Source: Serripes groenlandicus (taxonomy: Eukaryota; Mollusca; Bivalvia; Cardiida; Cardiidae). From it: a stretch of DNA of 64,000 bases. Positions within the stretch are counted from its first letter, which is position 1, and every line of letters starts with the position of its first letter. The notes under the pieces were generated by a model, which saw only the letters and a program-made list of their open reading frames with translations, searched no databases and had not been told where the DNA came from. The translations under genes and the position numbers were made by a program. The stretch covers positions 12,167,918 to 12,231,917 of the forward strand of contig JASEVX010000010.1 of assembly GCA_031761405.1 (NCBI GenBank), given 5' to 3'. Shown here one piece after another: positions 43,735-57,008 of this stretch.

Positions 43735-43950
43735 TTAACTGTTTCACTGCCGAATATCACAAAGCCGACTCTTCTTTGTTGAAAATTTGACCACTCCATT
43801 TTTGTGTTCACAGGAAATTTGGTAAAATGTAATGTCTAAGTGGCAATCAATTCATTTTTTCAGGAGAGACAGCTCCTTATGAGCTGTCTCTTCTAAAATA
43901 TGCGTTTTTGGCAAATCAAATTGATTGCGGTTGGCAGCAAGATGGTTGAA
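43735..43950. mobile_element. Family B copy
   Basis: TTAACTGTTTCACTGCCGAA at left; hairpin GAGAGACAGCTCCTTATGAG intact; right end decayed. Confidence 0.77.
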
Positions 43951-44036
43951 ATATACTTATTATGTAAAGTTTTAGTCCAAAACTAAAATATATTTGCAAG
44001 CTCAATATTTCAATTACAAATTTATCACCTTCTATC

Positions 44037-44265
44037 TTAACATTTTCCCAAATACAGACGCATTTTGACGCACCTGCGGCAGACGTTTTTCAAATATTAC
44101 AAGGAAAACGGAGAAATTGCTTTGTGTTATCACCGTCTCTAGTGTCATATTGTTTTCAACTCTATTTATTATGAGCGAGATATCCGTTTGTCACAATGTT
44201 TCAAAAGTCGTGTGCTACAGGGGCGTCAAAAAGGCGTCAAAGAGCGTCCGTATGACTAACGCTTC
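44037..44265. mobile_element. Decayed family A copy
   Basis: ACATTTTCCCAAATACAGACG at left, GGAGAAATTGCT and CAAAAGTCGT inside; right end unclear. Confidence 0.6.
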
Positions 44266-44529
44266 ATATGAGCCAGTGCATGAGAAAAGCTATAAGTTGA
44301 GATTACTTAACAGTGTAGGTTGGGATAAGCCTTTCCATGTGCTCAGACTTATCAGATCAGATTCTACACAAGGTGACAGCATCTTCTAACAGGCTAATGT
44401 AACCAATACGCGGATGTACAGACTGATCTCGATCTACTCTGTTCAAACTTGGACATGTTCAATTAATGTCAAAATTGAACGAGCTTGACTATTTTAAAAA
44501 CGTTTGACAACACACGTGTTATGTTAAAC

Positions 44530-44943
44530 GTTAGCCCTCTCTTACCATCATACAACAAATCTGCAGCAGACGGCTTTGAAAAAGTCTAGGCAAAAGTATG
44601 GAAATAGTTTATAAATGAATGTTACTGAAAAAAGTTGAAAGTTGCAATTTCTCTTTTTTGACAATATTTTCAAAATTCGTCTGCTGCAGAGGCGTCATAC
44701 ATCGTCTATATGTGAAAAATGGCCCTTCCCCACCTGCAGACGTATTTGTTACGCACCTGTAGCTGACGGCTTTACTTTCGAAAGATTTTGGCAAATGGAG
44801 AAATTGCTCAAAATTAGACATTTCTCCTTTTGTCACAATGTTTTCAGCTCAATACAATAATTATATATACTCTCATTTTGTAGAGAACTTCCACAGTTTT
44901 GCCGAGATGTTCTGCAGATGTGTTGTATTTGGGAAAGGGTTAA
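44530..44943. mobile_element. Two adjacent family A copies
   Basis: 44530-44718 and 44721-44943. The second ends GGGAAAGGGTTAA and has the central TTGCTCAAAATTAGACATTT variant. Confidence 0.78.
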
Positions 44944-45344
44944 ACAAATCTAGAATTAAACCAAGAGTTACGGAAATCCAGATTTTAAAACGTTATTTGA
45001 AAAGGAGAAATTCATCATTTTGAGCATATTTTTATTTTCTTCTTAAACATTATGCAAATAGCATAAGCTCTATTTCAAGCTCTATACAAAGTCACCGTGA
45101 TACAATAGCATAGAGAATAATGAGAGAGGGGGACGGTGGTATTTGTTTTATTATTGTTTTTGTTTTCAAAAAAGAGTTTGTTAGTGATGTAATCAAAGGG
45201 TGCCGGACAGACCCAGATTTTTTTACGTATCTTCTTTTTGACTTTTTCATAATCTGTTCACATAACATGCTTATGCAGGTTGGCGATAATTTGCGATGAC
45301 TCATACATGTTATGTTGCACAATTCATCGTATTTACACACACAC

Positions 45345-45896
45345 ACACACATCAAATCTGCAACAGACGACTGTAAAAGCATCTAGATAATAATAAAAAC
45401 ATGGACAGTTTCGATAAATGAAAGTACATGCACCTGTTTTATAATTGAATAGAGTTAAAGCAAATGTAGGAATTGTTTTAAATCATGAGCAATTTCTCCT
45501 TTTTGCCACAATGTTTTCAAAAGTCGTCTGTTGTTGATGCGTCAAGATACGACTGCGTATGTAATGCTAAAGGGTCAACTTTGTGAACTACAAATTGTCA
45601 ATATACGACTGCGTATGTAATGCTAAAGGGTCAAATTTGTGAACTACAAATTGAACGTAAATGATAAGAGTATAACAATTAGCCCTTTCCCACCTGCGCA
45701 TTTTGACGCAATAGCAGCAGACGACCTTTGAAAACTGTGTGGCCAAAGGTGACATTGCTCATTATGAGAAATTTCTCCTTTGGCCACAATGTTTTCAACT
45801 TTATTTAACAATTAAGCTATCTTTTATGGGAGATTTTACAGGTCTATGTAAGTATGTTTCAAATGTCGCCATTGTTTGTATATGGGAAAGGGTTAA
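45345..45896. mobile_element. Two family A copies
   Basis: A decayed copy at about 45350-45575, whose last part (ATACGACTGCGTATGTAATG) is repeated in tandem at 45602-45630, and a good copy at 45678-45896. Confidence 0.75.
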
Positions 45897-46122
45897 CCAT
45901 TATCCTGCCGAAATTCTCACAACTGATATCATTGTCATCATCATCACACCCGATTGTCGACAAGTGATTAGATAGGACTAATTTACCACTACAGTCACTC
46001 GAACCACAAACTAAGATTATTCGTCTTCAGTTTTATATCTTTGAAGTATGACTGAACTATAAAATTATCAACGAAAACAATCGATCTTTTAAATGTTTGC
46101 GATTTTCTCTCTATTTACTTTA

Positions 46123-46335
46123 TTAACTCTTTCAGCGCCAAAGGCAATATTGAGCTTTTTGCAAACAATACAGATTCGGGTGAGGCAGCTCGTAACGAGC
46201 TGTCTCATCTGAAATCTGCATTGTTTGGCTGTAAGTTATAAAGATATTCCAAAAATCCTATAACATGAAAATAGTTTCGTCCGAGTTTGAACATGGAATA
46301 ATCTACTTTAAACAATTCGGCGCTGAAAGGGTTAA
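46123..46335. mobile_element. Family B copy
   Basis: Full length, both TTAA ends, near-identical in its right half to 25356-25568 and 47887-48102. Confidence 0.87.
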
Positions 46336-46624
46336 TATAGTAAACCAGATCCCGGGGTTCGAATCCCATGATGAGCGAGTTCCGCCTTCCTTTGGGATTG
46401 TTCCAATAAAACGGCGCGAGTACTGGCTAAGTCTCAAGGAAACAGACATCGAGAGAGTGATTAATAAAAGTTGAAAGCTTATTTCGCAATCGATGTAAAA
46501 TGAACAAGTTTAAACTAAAGCATGCACTACTAATATCTATTAGCAACCAAGAGTGAGTAAAAAGAGAGAAAATCGCGAACATTTCAAAAGATCGATTTTT
46601 TTTTTGTTGTTGATAATAATATAG

Positions 46625-47125
46625 TTATTGGTTTTCTTCTAGAGACCCTTAAAGTCGGTCTTCGTTTCTGTCCGTTTGTAAAATGTTTGTTTGTTTGTTT
46701 GTTTGTGGCAAGCCAGAGACATATAAACACAGAGATAAGCAACACGTTGCCAATGCCTTACGAAGAACAAAATACTTATGTGCCTCTGGGCAAGCGTAGC
46801 GCCAAAACTATTCAACAGATTTCGACCAAACTTGGTAGGGATGAATGGTCTAGGCTCTAGTTGTTTCTTTTGTAGTATGGTTGCCATAGAAACCACCGTT
46901 GCTATGGAAACGGGCGAAAAGCGCTTTTCCTGCGAAAACTATCTCCTCCCACAGTTTTTCGAATTTAGAAACCACTCGGTGTGCGTTGTGTAGCCCATCA
47001 GTTGCTACATCGAATGATCGTCCCGATTTTTGATCCGTCTCTTCGTTTTCTTAATATTTGAGTTGCCGTAAGGGGTACCATTTCCGCGGAAAACATAGAC
47101 ACGCCAAAACTAAATATATCGACAC
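46625..47125. repeat. Dispersed repeat with TTTG run
   Basis: AGTCGGTCTTCGTTTCTGTCC, a (GTTT)n run, ACTATTCAACAGATTTCGACC and repeated CATAGAAACCACCGTTGCTA-type words. Open frames on both strands are accidental. The style resembles invertebrate mobile elements; family not identified. Confidence 0.5.
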
Positions 47126-47408
47126 AAAAAGAAATGGTTTCCTATTACCTGATCGCTGATTGGCTAAAAATCCGGACACGACCAAATATCGACCAACCAG
47201 AGAGCACTTCACGTAGCATTACAACTTCCGTTTCCCGTACTTTTACACGAGGAGAAGAAATATTCAAGTGAATTTGACGCTGTTCTCGCGACAACTCGAT
47301 ATCTTGTTTCATTATTCGTGCGGTGTCGTGAGAGTAGAGACAAGAGAGAACCATCGTTGCAGTATGCTTGTATCATTTATAGTCATACTTAAATGATATA
47401 AAACTAAG

Positions 47409-47584
47409 TTAACCCTTTCCCTACTAAAGAAACATGTTGACGCATCTGCAGCAGACGACTTTTGAAAACATCGCGACAAAAGGAGAAATTGCTCAAAACG
47501 AGCTATTTCTCCTTTTGCCACAATGTTTTCAACTATTTTCAAAGTCGTTTTGCTACAGATTTGCTGTATGTGGGAAAGGGTTAA
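47409..47584. mobile_element. Family A copy
   Basis: TTAA at both ends, intact central palindrome (AAATTGCTCAAAACGAGCTA), with the right arm shortened by about 50 bp. Confidence 0.85.
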
Positions 47585-47611
47585 ATCTAAGTGTGTGGTT
47601 ATAGTGCCCGT

Positions 47612-47850
47612 GTGATCGACCGTCTCCGGGGTTGTAGTGGTTAGAGCGTCCGTATCGGCAGTTGGAGACCAGGGCTCGATCCCCAGTCAGGTTATAATAA
47701 ATACTATTTTGTTTAAAGTAGTAATACCTTCCCTTGTTGTCACCCAGGGTTGCGGGGAAATCACTACGACAAAGTACCGATAGTATTGGTATAGTAGGAA
47801 ACGCCATGTTATTACTGAAATCCTGGTAGAAGGCGGAAACCTGTTTCGAA
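47612..47850 (+). mobile_element. SINE-1, diverged
   Basis: GGGGTTGTAGTGGTTAGAGC head, GGCTCGATCCCCAG B box, body GGGTTGCGGGGAAATCACTA; no clean tail. Confidence 0.72.
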
Positions 47851-47886
47851 CTCGTCTTTTCACAGTGGTTCATTGATATATTGTCT

Positions 47887-48102
47887 TTAACCCTTTCAAC
47901 GCCAAGGGCAATATTGAGCTTTTTGCAAACAATGCAGAATCAGGTGAGTCAGCTCGTAACGAGCTGTCTCACCTGAAACCTGCATTGTTTGGCTGTGAGT
48001 TATAAAAATAATATTCCAAAAATCCTATAACATGAAAATAGAGTCGTCCGAGTTTGAACATGGAAGAGTCTACGTTAAACAATTCGGCGCTGAAAGGGTT
48101 AA
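47887..48102. mobile_element. Family B copy
   Basis: Full length, TTAACCCTTTCAACGCC left, GGCGCTGAAAGGGTTAA right; intact hairpin. Confidence 0.87.
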
Positions 48103-48296
48103 TGAGAAGCGAACGATTTAGTCTAAGATTATGCTGAACAGGCGGGTCTTGGTTTACATATTGTTTGCAATTCTAGTTGTAATTCGTGAGTTAACAATAC
48201 ACGTGTTTATAAGTTCATATTGCACATGTGGCTGCGGGACGTTCAATAAGAGTGGCAGCCACGTTCTGCCCCTTGCTTGGAACCTGTAAGAGCAGG

Positions 48297-48431
48297 TTAA
48301 CCCTTTCCCTCATACGACAATTCTGTAGCAGACGACTTTGAACGTATTTTGTCAAAACATAGAAAATCTCCATAATTTAATGGATAACCTATGACAAAAA
48401 GTGGAAAACATTGTGGCAAAAGGAGAAATTG
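48297..48431. mobile_element. Family A left half beside transposase relic
   Basis: TTAACCCTTTCCCTCATACG to GGCAAAAGGAGAAATTGCAC, then it stops where the transposase fragment starts. Related sequence without a clear left end resumes at about 49088-49230. Confidence 0.72.
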
Positions 48432-48742
48432 CACGTCAAGAACAAACAATGTGTGTGAAGGTTGGAACAACAAATTCTTTAGTTTAGTTGGACATTATCA
48501 TCCATCTATCTGGAAGCTCATCAAGTGGTTTCAGAACGGAAATGCAACCATTCAGACCATGATCGCCCAGACTTCCGTCGGGCCCTCCTAAAAAGCGACA
48601 AAACAAGAAATCACAACGCCTTCAAAGTCGTTTGAAGACACTCTGTGAGGACTACAGAGACGCTACCATAACCATACCTGAACTGCTGCAAGGAGTTGGC
48701 CACAACATCAGAATAAATAAGGACTTTGACACTGAAGAGTAA
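48432..48742 (+). pseudogene. Broken MULE-type transposase C-terminal fragment
   Basis: The first frame reads RTNNVCEGWNNKFFSLVGHY then HPSIWKLIKWFQNGNATIQ, the RTNNxxEGWxxxxxxxxGxxHPxxWxxI block at the end of MULE/FLYWCH-associated transposase domains. Near 48585 the frame shifts and continues as KKRQNKKSQRLQSRLKTLCE, DYRDATITIPELLQGVG and a stop at 48740-48742. No N-terminal catalytic part is visible. It directly follows the left half of a family A element. Confidence 0.72.
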
Positions 48743-49274
48743 TTAGTGTTGCTAGTGAGTAGTTGATATGGAATAATACAAAAAATGTTCAAATGTGCTA
48801 AATTATAAATTCATTCATTAAATGTAGTTTATAAATAATTTATTGAATTTTTTCCATCACATTTACAAATGTATAAAGTCGAAATTTCGCATTAGAAAAA
48901 GATAATTTTTAAATAGTTTTACATAACATGTGTCTTTTATGTGTTACAAATGTATCAAGTCAAAGAATAAATGAATTAAACCTAAACATATTAGAACTGT
49001 TGCTTTTTGTCCTGTTGCCTGTTATCCGGGCAAAATCTGTTACTTTTTGACCGTTGCTTATTATCCTGTTGCTGTTTGTCCGATTACCTCAGAAAGCGTC
49101 TATAGAAACGATAACATTGTGACACAAGAGAAAATGCTCATTGCTCTCAATGTTTTCATTAGTCACCTGCTTCAGATGCGTCAACATGCGTCAACATGGG
49201 TCAACATGCGTCTACAAGTGGGATTTTGTTAACTTAGCTAACAATTGTATATGACATTTGTGTACGTGTTGTAA

Positions 49275-49545
49275 ACAGGGGCGTAGCTTGGCAATAATCA
49301 ATGTGTAGGCCGTCTCGTGAGAAAATCAACATTGTGGACTCTGCGTAAAGTATCGACCTGGATCAGCCTAAGCATGCCACACAGGCGTACCCAGATATAC
49401 ACTTTTCGCCTTCTGTGGATTTTCTGTTTCAGGAATCACTACTCTATATACCCCCCCCCCCCCCCCTTAGACGGAATGTGTCGGCCAGATCAGTCTGCGC
49501 GGACAGCGCAGGCTGATCTGGTCGATACATTACGCAGATGTAGAT
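49275..49545. mobile_element. hAT-like MITE with family C core, right end missing
   Basis: CAGGGGCGTAGCTTGG at left, 16-C homopolymer near 49451-49466, GCGCGGACAGCGCAGGCTGA in the family C part. Right hAT end absent. Confidence 0.75.
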
Positions 49546-49673
49546 GAAATGGGAAAGGGTTAAATGGGTCTGAACGATTAGGGTCGGTGCAACTCTTGCC
49601 CTTAAAGCAGGTGGGGAGGTCTTGGTTTCATTTAGTTTAATCGCGATGTAAATATCACAGGTGACAGTCTCGT

Positions 49674-49887
49674 TTAACTCTTTCAGCGCCGAATTGTCTA
49701 AAGTAGACTCTTCCATGTTCAAATTCGGGCGACTCTATTTCTTTTGTTATAAGAGTTTCGTAATATTTGGATAACTACAAGGCAAACAATGCTGATTTCA
49801 GGTGAGACAGCTCGTTACGATCTGACTCACCTGAATCAGTATTGTTTGCAAAAACATTAATATTGCCTTTGGCGATGAAAGAGTTAA
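49674..49887. mobile_element. Family B copy cut by duplication breakpoint
   Basis: Full length. The tandem duplication unit starts inside it at 49794; its truncated duplicate is 57427-57520. Confidence 0.85.
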
Positions 49888-50701
49888 AATCTAAAAAAAA
49901 TCATTTGACTATATATTGACTATATAATATATCAATAAACATGTATAGTCAAATGCTATTTTTAGATTTTAAACGAGACCAGCAACTCTGGTAAATATAT
50001 AATAGGTCTGAGACCAAGTTCATCTTTCCTGTCCGCAGCTACGTGATCTTAGCTATTGAAAGCGGTGTAAAACCCTAAAACAAATAATCGCATACAACGG
50101 ACTAAGGGGTAGGTTTATGTGATACAAATTGAATCTGCACGTTACAGAATGATGACATCGTCTCGACTTTGTGATACAAATTGAACCTGCACGTTAAAGA
50201 ATGACATCGTATCGACGTTGGGATATAAATTGAACCTATTAAACATGTTATCTAACATATGGGCCAGCGCATGAGGAAATGTATACGTTGGCATTGTTCA
50301 GATCAGCATATCTGTCTGCTCTGTCTTATCAGAACTTACACAATAATGCAGACGCTTCTAACAAGCTTGTGCAAGTAAAAAGTGATCAAAGTAAACATAT
50401 TAATCAGATGCACAGGCTGATTTAGATCTGTAGTGTTCACACAATCCAACGTGTTCCTTTTCTCATGCACATGCAAGATTCGTCATTGTCATTGTAAATG
50501 TAATTGCTCATATTTTGAAATGTTATTAACCGCGGGCACATGAACACATTACACACTGCGTTAAGAAAATAAGTAGTAAATGTACATTGGAGAGTAATTG
50601 ATGTGTCCATAGCGCGAGTCAGCAGTATACGAACATGCTCCAATCTACCCGCTATCGAGTACTATACTAGTGCATTCACGCGTCTGTGATCATTTAATGT
50701 T

Positions 50702-51330
50702 ACAAGTTTACAAGTTTATTTAGAAATACAGAGGACAGAAAGCCCAGAGTATACAGTCTTTAGCAATGTACATATTAACATAGGTAATACAAACATTACA
50801 AATATTATCTTTCATATACATTTATTTTCAAACAAAGCCAGCTTATGAACTCACTGTATTTAACATAAAACATATATTTGCCATTACATGAAAAATATAA
50901 GTATTATACAAAGCAAGGTATAAACATTGGATACATTTCCAATTTGTATTGTCAAAGCGTGAAGGGGGTAGGTATGTTATTTATTCAAAATACAAAGTGT
51001 TTCGCAATTCAAAACATAGACACATTCTTAATTAATTTAGGACTCTCAGATGTCATGAGATCAATAAATTTCCAAATATTTGGTCTCTTCCAGTAATGTT
51101 TATTAATGAGTTTCTTTCTTAATTCTTGACTTAATGGACATTCTAGAATAAAATGAAACGTATCTTCGATCGTGTTCAAACAAACTTTACATGTTCTATC
51201 ATTTATTGGAATTTTTGGATTTCGCCATCTACCTGTTTCAATTTCTAATCTATGTGCCGAAGGTATCAATCTAGTTAAAGCAATTCTAAACTTATCAATT
51301 TAAATGTAATTAAGGTATGGTTGTTATTAG
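50702..51330 (-). mobile_element. 5'-truncated LINE, copy 1
   Basis: The minus-strand frame holds the C-terminal end of a non-LTR retrotransposon polyprotein: KFRIALTRLIPSAHRLEIET, then the zinc-finger-like block CKVCLNTIEDTFHFILECP and LRKKLINKHYWKRPNIWKF. A small deletion after NVSMF brings an early stop. The 3' UTR runs to a tail with AATAAA and TTGTAAAC repeats near 50702-50725. It lies inside tandem duplication copy 1. Confidence 0.85.
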
Positions 51331-52506
51331 AAATAAATAGTTACTGTACTGTCCATTCGTGACTAATGGATGTGTGTCAATAGCGAGCCAGGTGTATACG
51401 AACATTCTCTTATCTACCTACTATCGAGTATAGGAGTGCAGTCACACGTCTGTGGTCATTTAATGTTAGATATACAAACTGATTCATGTTTACCCTTTCC
51501 CCTATACTGCAAATCTGCAGCAGACGACTTTGAACACATCTAGGCAAAAAAATAGGAAAATCTCTAAAAACTAGAAATATCATTGACGGTGATGAATACC
51601 CCCAGCTGGTGCCTGACAATATACATATGTATGAGACATTCAAGGGGCCATAACTCATTTAAAAATAATTCCAGTGCAACACGCCGACAATATGCGCAAC
51701 TAGGCTTGGTATCAACCATTCTTGTGAAGTTATATTGAATTCTGACCAAGGGTTGCTGAGAAATAGTGTTCACAAGAAATGTTTACAGACCAACGGACCG
51801 ATCGACCAACTGACCGACCGACCGACAAGGGTATAGCCCCCATATACTATGTACATGTATCTGGGGGTATAATGAAAGAATATGTATTGAATATGGTTGA
51901 AAACATTCTGGCAAAAGGAGAAATTGCAAATTATGATAAAAACATATCCTTTGCCACAACGTTTTCAAAAATAGTCTGTGGCACCAGCGTCAGTAGGAAA
52001 GTGTTAATATATACACCTATGTCCAAACGAGACAACAATAGTGTTATCATTTAAGGTTATCATTATTAGTATGTTGAAATAGTTATAGTTATTATCTCCT
52101 ACTTGAGTGTCAGTAACAAAACTGTGTCTTAAACTGAATCCTTAACCCTTTCCCAAATGCAGACGCTTTCTTTATATTATCAACAACCTACGAAAATATG
52201 TCGACGAAGCACTTGCTTTGGCGAAGTTCACTTAATAATTAGTATAGAGTACCTTGAAATAAAAATTATTTAATAATTAAATGTATAGAATAAATGTACG
52301 TTCACTGCAGCAGACGACTTTTGAAAACATTGTGGCAAAAGGAGAAACTGCTCATTATGGACAATTTCTTCTTTTGCAACAATGTTTTCAACAATATTCA
52401 ATAAATATACTTTCATTCACACACAGCTGCAAAGGACGACTCTTGAAAGCATTGTTTAAATATTTGTGTGTAAACGTTTCCAACGTCGTCCGTAACGGAA
52501 TGTGTG

Positions 52507-52738
52507 TTAATCCTTTCCCTCATACGACAATTCTGCAGCAGACGACTTTGAACATATTGTGTCAAAACATGGAAAATCTCTATAACTGAATGGATAACCT
52601 ATGATTAAAAGTGGACAACATTGTGGCAAATGGAGAAATTGCTCGTTTCGAGCAATTTCTTCATGTGTCACTTTGTTTTCAAAAAGCCGTCTCTGCTGCA
52701 AAGGCGTCAGAAAGCGTTTATATGACGGAAAGGGTTAA
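52507..52738. mobile_element. Family A copy
   Basis: TTAATCCTTTCCC at left, GGAAAGGGTTAA at right; centre ATTGCTCGTTTCGAGCAATT. Confidence 0.83.
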
Positions 52739-53702
52739 TGGAAAAGGATTGAAAAGGCATGACCCCAAACGAATGTATTTAACCGGTTACCTAATTATAT
52801 TTTAAAGTAGTCTTCTTTGACAGTAACTACTGTGAATTTTTCTAAAACCTCAGAAATTAAAATTACATTTATGAAACAGGGTTGACAATACTGTGTGTGT
52901 GTGTGTGAACAAGAGAAATTGGTCGTTTCGAACAATTTCCCATTTTCTAACGGTGTTTTCAAATGTCGACTGCTGCAAAGGTGTCGGCTGTCTGTAGAAG
53001 AAGAAATCAGTTATTATAGTGACTTGTGCATAAGTTAACAAATACTAAGAAAAATTACAAAACAATTGGCCACACTCGGCCCAACGGGCCTATAAGTCAC
53101 CTGCAAATAAATACTAACACAATGAATATATACATAGAAATATTATAGAAATATATACAAATATTTGAGAGTTGGTCTATGACGGCTGGTTATATAAGGA
53201 ATTCCGGCGTTTTAAGTGAGCTTTTACTATATATCTGGCTACCTGGTGTGTGTGTCTGTATTAGTTAATTTATGAAGTCCAAAAAGAGGGCATGATGTAA
53301 CTAAATCCGGTATGTCACAGTAATTGACCTACTTCTTACTTGACTAGTAAGCTCACTTAATCACCATTATTTACCCTTTCGTTGTCAAAGACAATTTAAG
53401 GCTTTTGCATTTAGACATTAAATTTTACCAAATTTCCTGTTGGTCGAACAATGGAGTAGTCCAATTTTCAACATGGAAGAGTCGACATTGTAGAATTCGG
53501 AAGTGGACGAGTTCAATCGAGCGCCGAGTTTCAATACAATACTTTAATTCCCCCAATCACTCATATTATGCATATATGACTATGTAATTGAAGACCACCT
53601 GTGAACAAAGACCAGATTGGTCACTTCCCCTGGGTGGTATTTAAACACAGGTTGGACTGTACAGTTAATTCTACACAGCGATGGTAAAACAAATTCAAAG
53701 AA

Positions 53703-54022
53703 CGAATGAGGTACCAGTTTAGGCCAGGCGGTGCATCCGTGACGTCTAACCAGGTGTTATACTGTTGATTACTCAACTCAACAGTAACATCAGAACGGCC
53801 GAACCTTCTATCAAAGTATTTCCTCCCAGCTCCCTTCTCAAATACTTCATATAACATTCTCTCTGAGCATGTAGCTAAATTCCTCTTAGCCAACTGATAA
53901 ATACAAATAACGTTGGTCGGATGACCTATGTTAATTATTGGAAAAGAATTTCGACCAAGCGGAATTTGAACTCGCAACCCAGAGTCCTCGTTGTTAACGA
54001 CTGGGCTGTCGCGGTTCGAAGG
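53703..54022 (-). mobile_element. tRNA-headed SINE inserted in duplicon 1 only
   Basis: Head in reverse: GGAATTTGAACTCGCAACCC and GACTGGGCTGTCGCGGTTCG. Absent from the matching position in duplicon 2 (62746), so it either inserted after the duplication or was lost there. Confidence 0.65.
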
Positions 54023-54074
54023 TTATTACCCGGACCTTATTTGTGACAACCAATATTCCTCCTGAAAGTTTCTA

Positions 54075-54397
54075 GAGAAATTTAGACAAAAAGTGGAAAA
54101 CATTGTGGCAAAAGGAGAAATTGCACGTTTTGTGCAATTTCTTCTTTTGTCGCCATGTTTTCAAAAATCCGTCTGCTGCAGAGGCGTCAGAAAGCGTCTA
54201 TATGAGGGAACGGGTTAAACCAGCTCTTTAATGCCGTGACAACAACAGTTCTAGACTAATCAAAAATAGTTTTAACCCTTTCCCACATATAATAAACGCT
54301 TTTTGACGCCCTTGCAGCAGGCGACACTTGAAAACATTGTGACAAAAGGAGATATTACTAAATCAAGCAATATTTCTTGAATGTGGGATATGGCTAT
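54075..54397. mobile_element. Two family A fragments
   Basis: 54075-54217 is a right-hand half with central palindrome; 54272-54397 begins TTAACCCTTTCCCACATA and is internally deleted. The second is the counterpart of 62877-63107. Confidence 0.75.
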
Positions 54398-55017
54398 CTA
54401 ATTAATGGAAGACATTTAGAGGATGCTTTTCTGTGAAGTTTCATTACAAATGATCCACCTTCAATGAAGCCAAAAGTGAATGCACGGATGGACGCACCAC
54501 AAACACATCGCCATGACATAAGCTCGGATTGAGATAAGCCAAAATAATCTGCTGCTCAAGAATCAATTGGCCACAGAATGAAGGAAAGGTCAAACATGAA
54601 TGATGGAAAGGTCAAACACGAATGAAGAAAAGGTCAAACACGTACAGATAGACGCTGTTATTCGTTCTATTTTTATTACTTTTCTTGATCTTTAAAACAA
54701 TGCAGTGGTTATAAAGTGAATTTAACAAAACTTTGTACAAAGTCAAAATTAACAGGACGACAACATGTATGTAGCATAACCAAGTATATTGTCCCTAGTA
54801 ACCACTGAATACACATATGTAGAAACACAAAACTCCATCTACATGTGTATACATATATAATATATACAAAAATTTACAAAAAAACATAGACCAATATAAA
54901 GCTAGTTGGACTGATCGCATAACATTAACATACATTAACAACCTCATGTACATTAATTAACTCCCAACTATTCAGTGCAAGCTGGTTTCATTTCAATATC
55001 TTATTTCGATTACTGTG

Positions 55018-55246
55018 TTAACCCTTTCCAACATATATATGCTTTCTGACGCCTCTGCAGCAGACGTCTTTTGAAAACATTGTGGCAAAAGCAGAAATTG
55101 CTCGTAATGAGCAATTTCTCCATTTGCCACAATGTTTTTAACTCTAGTTCATAATTAAACTCTCATTCATGAAGATTTTAATTTTTTGGCAAAATCTTTT
55201 CAAAGTCATCTGCTGCAGAATTGTTGTATGTGGGAAAGGTGGTTAA
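55018..55246. mobile_element. Family A copy
   Basis: Full length, TTAA-flanked, centre AATTGCTCGTAATGAGCAAT. Its duplicate is 63724-63949. Confidence 0.85.
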
Positions 55247-55429
55247 GATCTCGGTACAAAAAACTTAGCTCACCAGAAGGGCTAGACTTATAGCTTTTTG
55301 TCAGAAGAAACATCTATAGCTATTCTACATGTAGGCTAATGAAGACAGGCGGTTTAGACTCGGGCGAGACTGTGAGTCTTCACTACACGCTGATGCAAAA
55401 AAAAAAAAATACGATGCTGCTAATATATA

Positions 55430-55583
55430 TAGTCAAACCTGTGCTTAAGACTACCTTTGTATAGCAATTCCCTGTCTAATAATTTCCTGCATACACAACC
55501 CTGTAAATAAAGACCACCTGTTAACAAAGACCAGAGTGTCGTCTTCCCATGGTTGGTCTTTATACACAGGTCTCACTGTAGTC
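55430..55583. mobile_element. Family D copy
   Basis: AGTCAAACCTGTGCTTAAGAC to TTTATACACAGGTCTCACTGT. Confidence 0.78.
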
Positions 55584-56563
55584 CGATGCTGCTTATATAA
55601 TATATATACATAGGAAAAAGAGATTCAAGAACACAACTATTATGAAATGGACGTGTTTTTGGAGTAAAGTTGAACAGATCTATCTACTAGTAGCTTTCTA
55701 AATCCTTTTCCATACACCAATGGCCTTTGATGACTGCAGCAGGCAACCTTTGAAATTTATATCAAGGGGATAAATTAATCAAACGAACAATGGAAAAGGA
55801 TCCCTAACTGTAACACTGCCATGCCAGGCGACAAAAAACAACCCAAAGGCGTATACAAAAAAAGATACAAAACAGTGTAAAAAGAAAAATATACAATTGA
55901 CAATAATAAATTTAAATATCTGTGAAACTTGTATAAATTTTCAGTGGCTGATTAATATTAACTAAGTGAATGACCTATACATCATTAGATGTGTTAACAA
56001 ACAGTGTTTGACTAAATTGGAATTAATGCCCTATATTACATAATATAAAGATTACAAACATTTCTTATATGATAAAATCCTGACTTCCTAGACTAGTAGT
56101 AAATATACTAATTTAAAGCATAGTAAAAACAGTTTTGCTTTTGTATTTTTTGTGTTGGGATTTTTCATATATAAGTGCACAAATACCAATGTGTACCTTT
56201 TTTCATGCACTGGCAGAAATGCTCTTTTCGATTATTAGCTTTTCAGCTTTTATAGGCTAATTCTGATTCCAATATCTTAAATATTGAATTACTGGATGGT
56301 AAATTAAACTACCTTTTCAACTTTATTTTAGTCAAAACACAGAAAAAAAAATCATTAATAAGTCAATCACTTTGTGACATATTATAAACTTTCTTTCAAT
56401 TTAAACAATATTTTAATATACAACATTTTATAATCAAGCCCTGGTAAAGCTCATCTAAAATTTGAAAAATAGTGTCATATCACACGTGTAACATACAATT
56501 GGGTTACAGACCGTGCATAATTTAGAATCATCATGCCATTTACAATTTAGAGAAAAGGCTAAA

Positions 56564-57008
56564 ATAACCCTTTCCCACCTGTAGACGCAATCCTACAAAT
56601 CTGCGGCAGACAACTTTTGAAAACATCTTTACAAAAGGAGAAATTGCTCAAAACGAGCAATTTCTCCTTTTACCACAATGTTTTCAACTTTGTTCAGTAA
56701 TTATACTTACAATTATTAAGATTTTCCATATTTTTTAGTAGAAATTTTCAAAGTTGTCTGCTGCAGATTCGTTGTACGTGGGAAAGCGTTAAATCATTTC
56801 CAGTTAGGACCTCTTTGCTTTACATCAAGAATTTATCAATGTAAGACAACATTTAATACCCTTCTCCCCCATCCATATTCATTTTGACACATCTTTAGAA
56901 GACAATGAGCAATTGTTTATTTTGCCAAATTGTTTTTAATTCACAATTTTAGATAAAGATGATTTGAAAGTCGTCTGCTGTAGATATGTCAAATATGAGA
57001 GAGGGTTA
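56564..57008. mobile_element. Two family A copies
   Basis: 56564-56792 is full length with centre AATTGCTCAAAACGAGCAAT; 56855-57008 is a shrunken copy ending GAGAGAGGGTTAA. Confidence 0.8.

Noticed and set aside
46639..46993. Overlapping 85- and 71-codon frames on opposite strands
   Set aside because: Both fall in a dispersed repeat with no recognisable protein motif.
53621..53977. 118-codon minus-strand frame
   Set aside because: Lies across a tRNA-headed SINE and a family D repeat.
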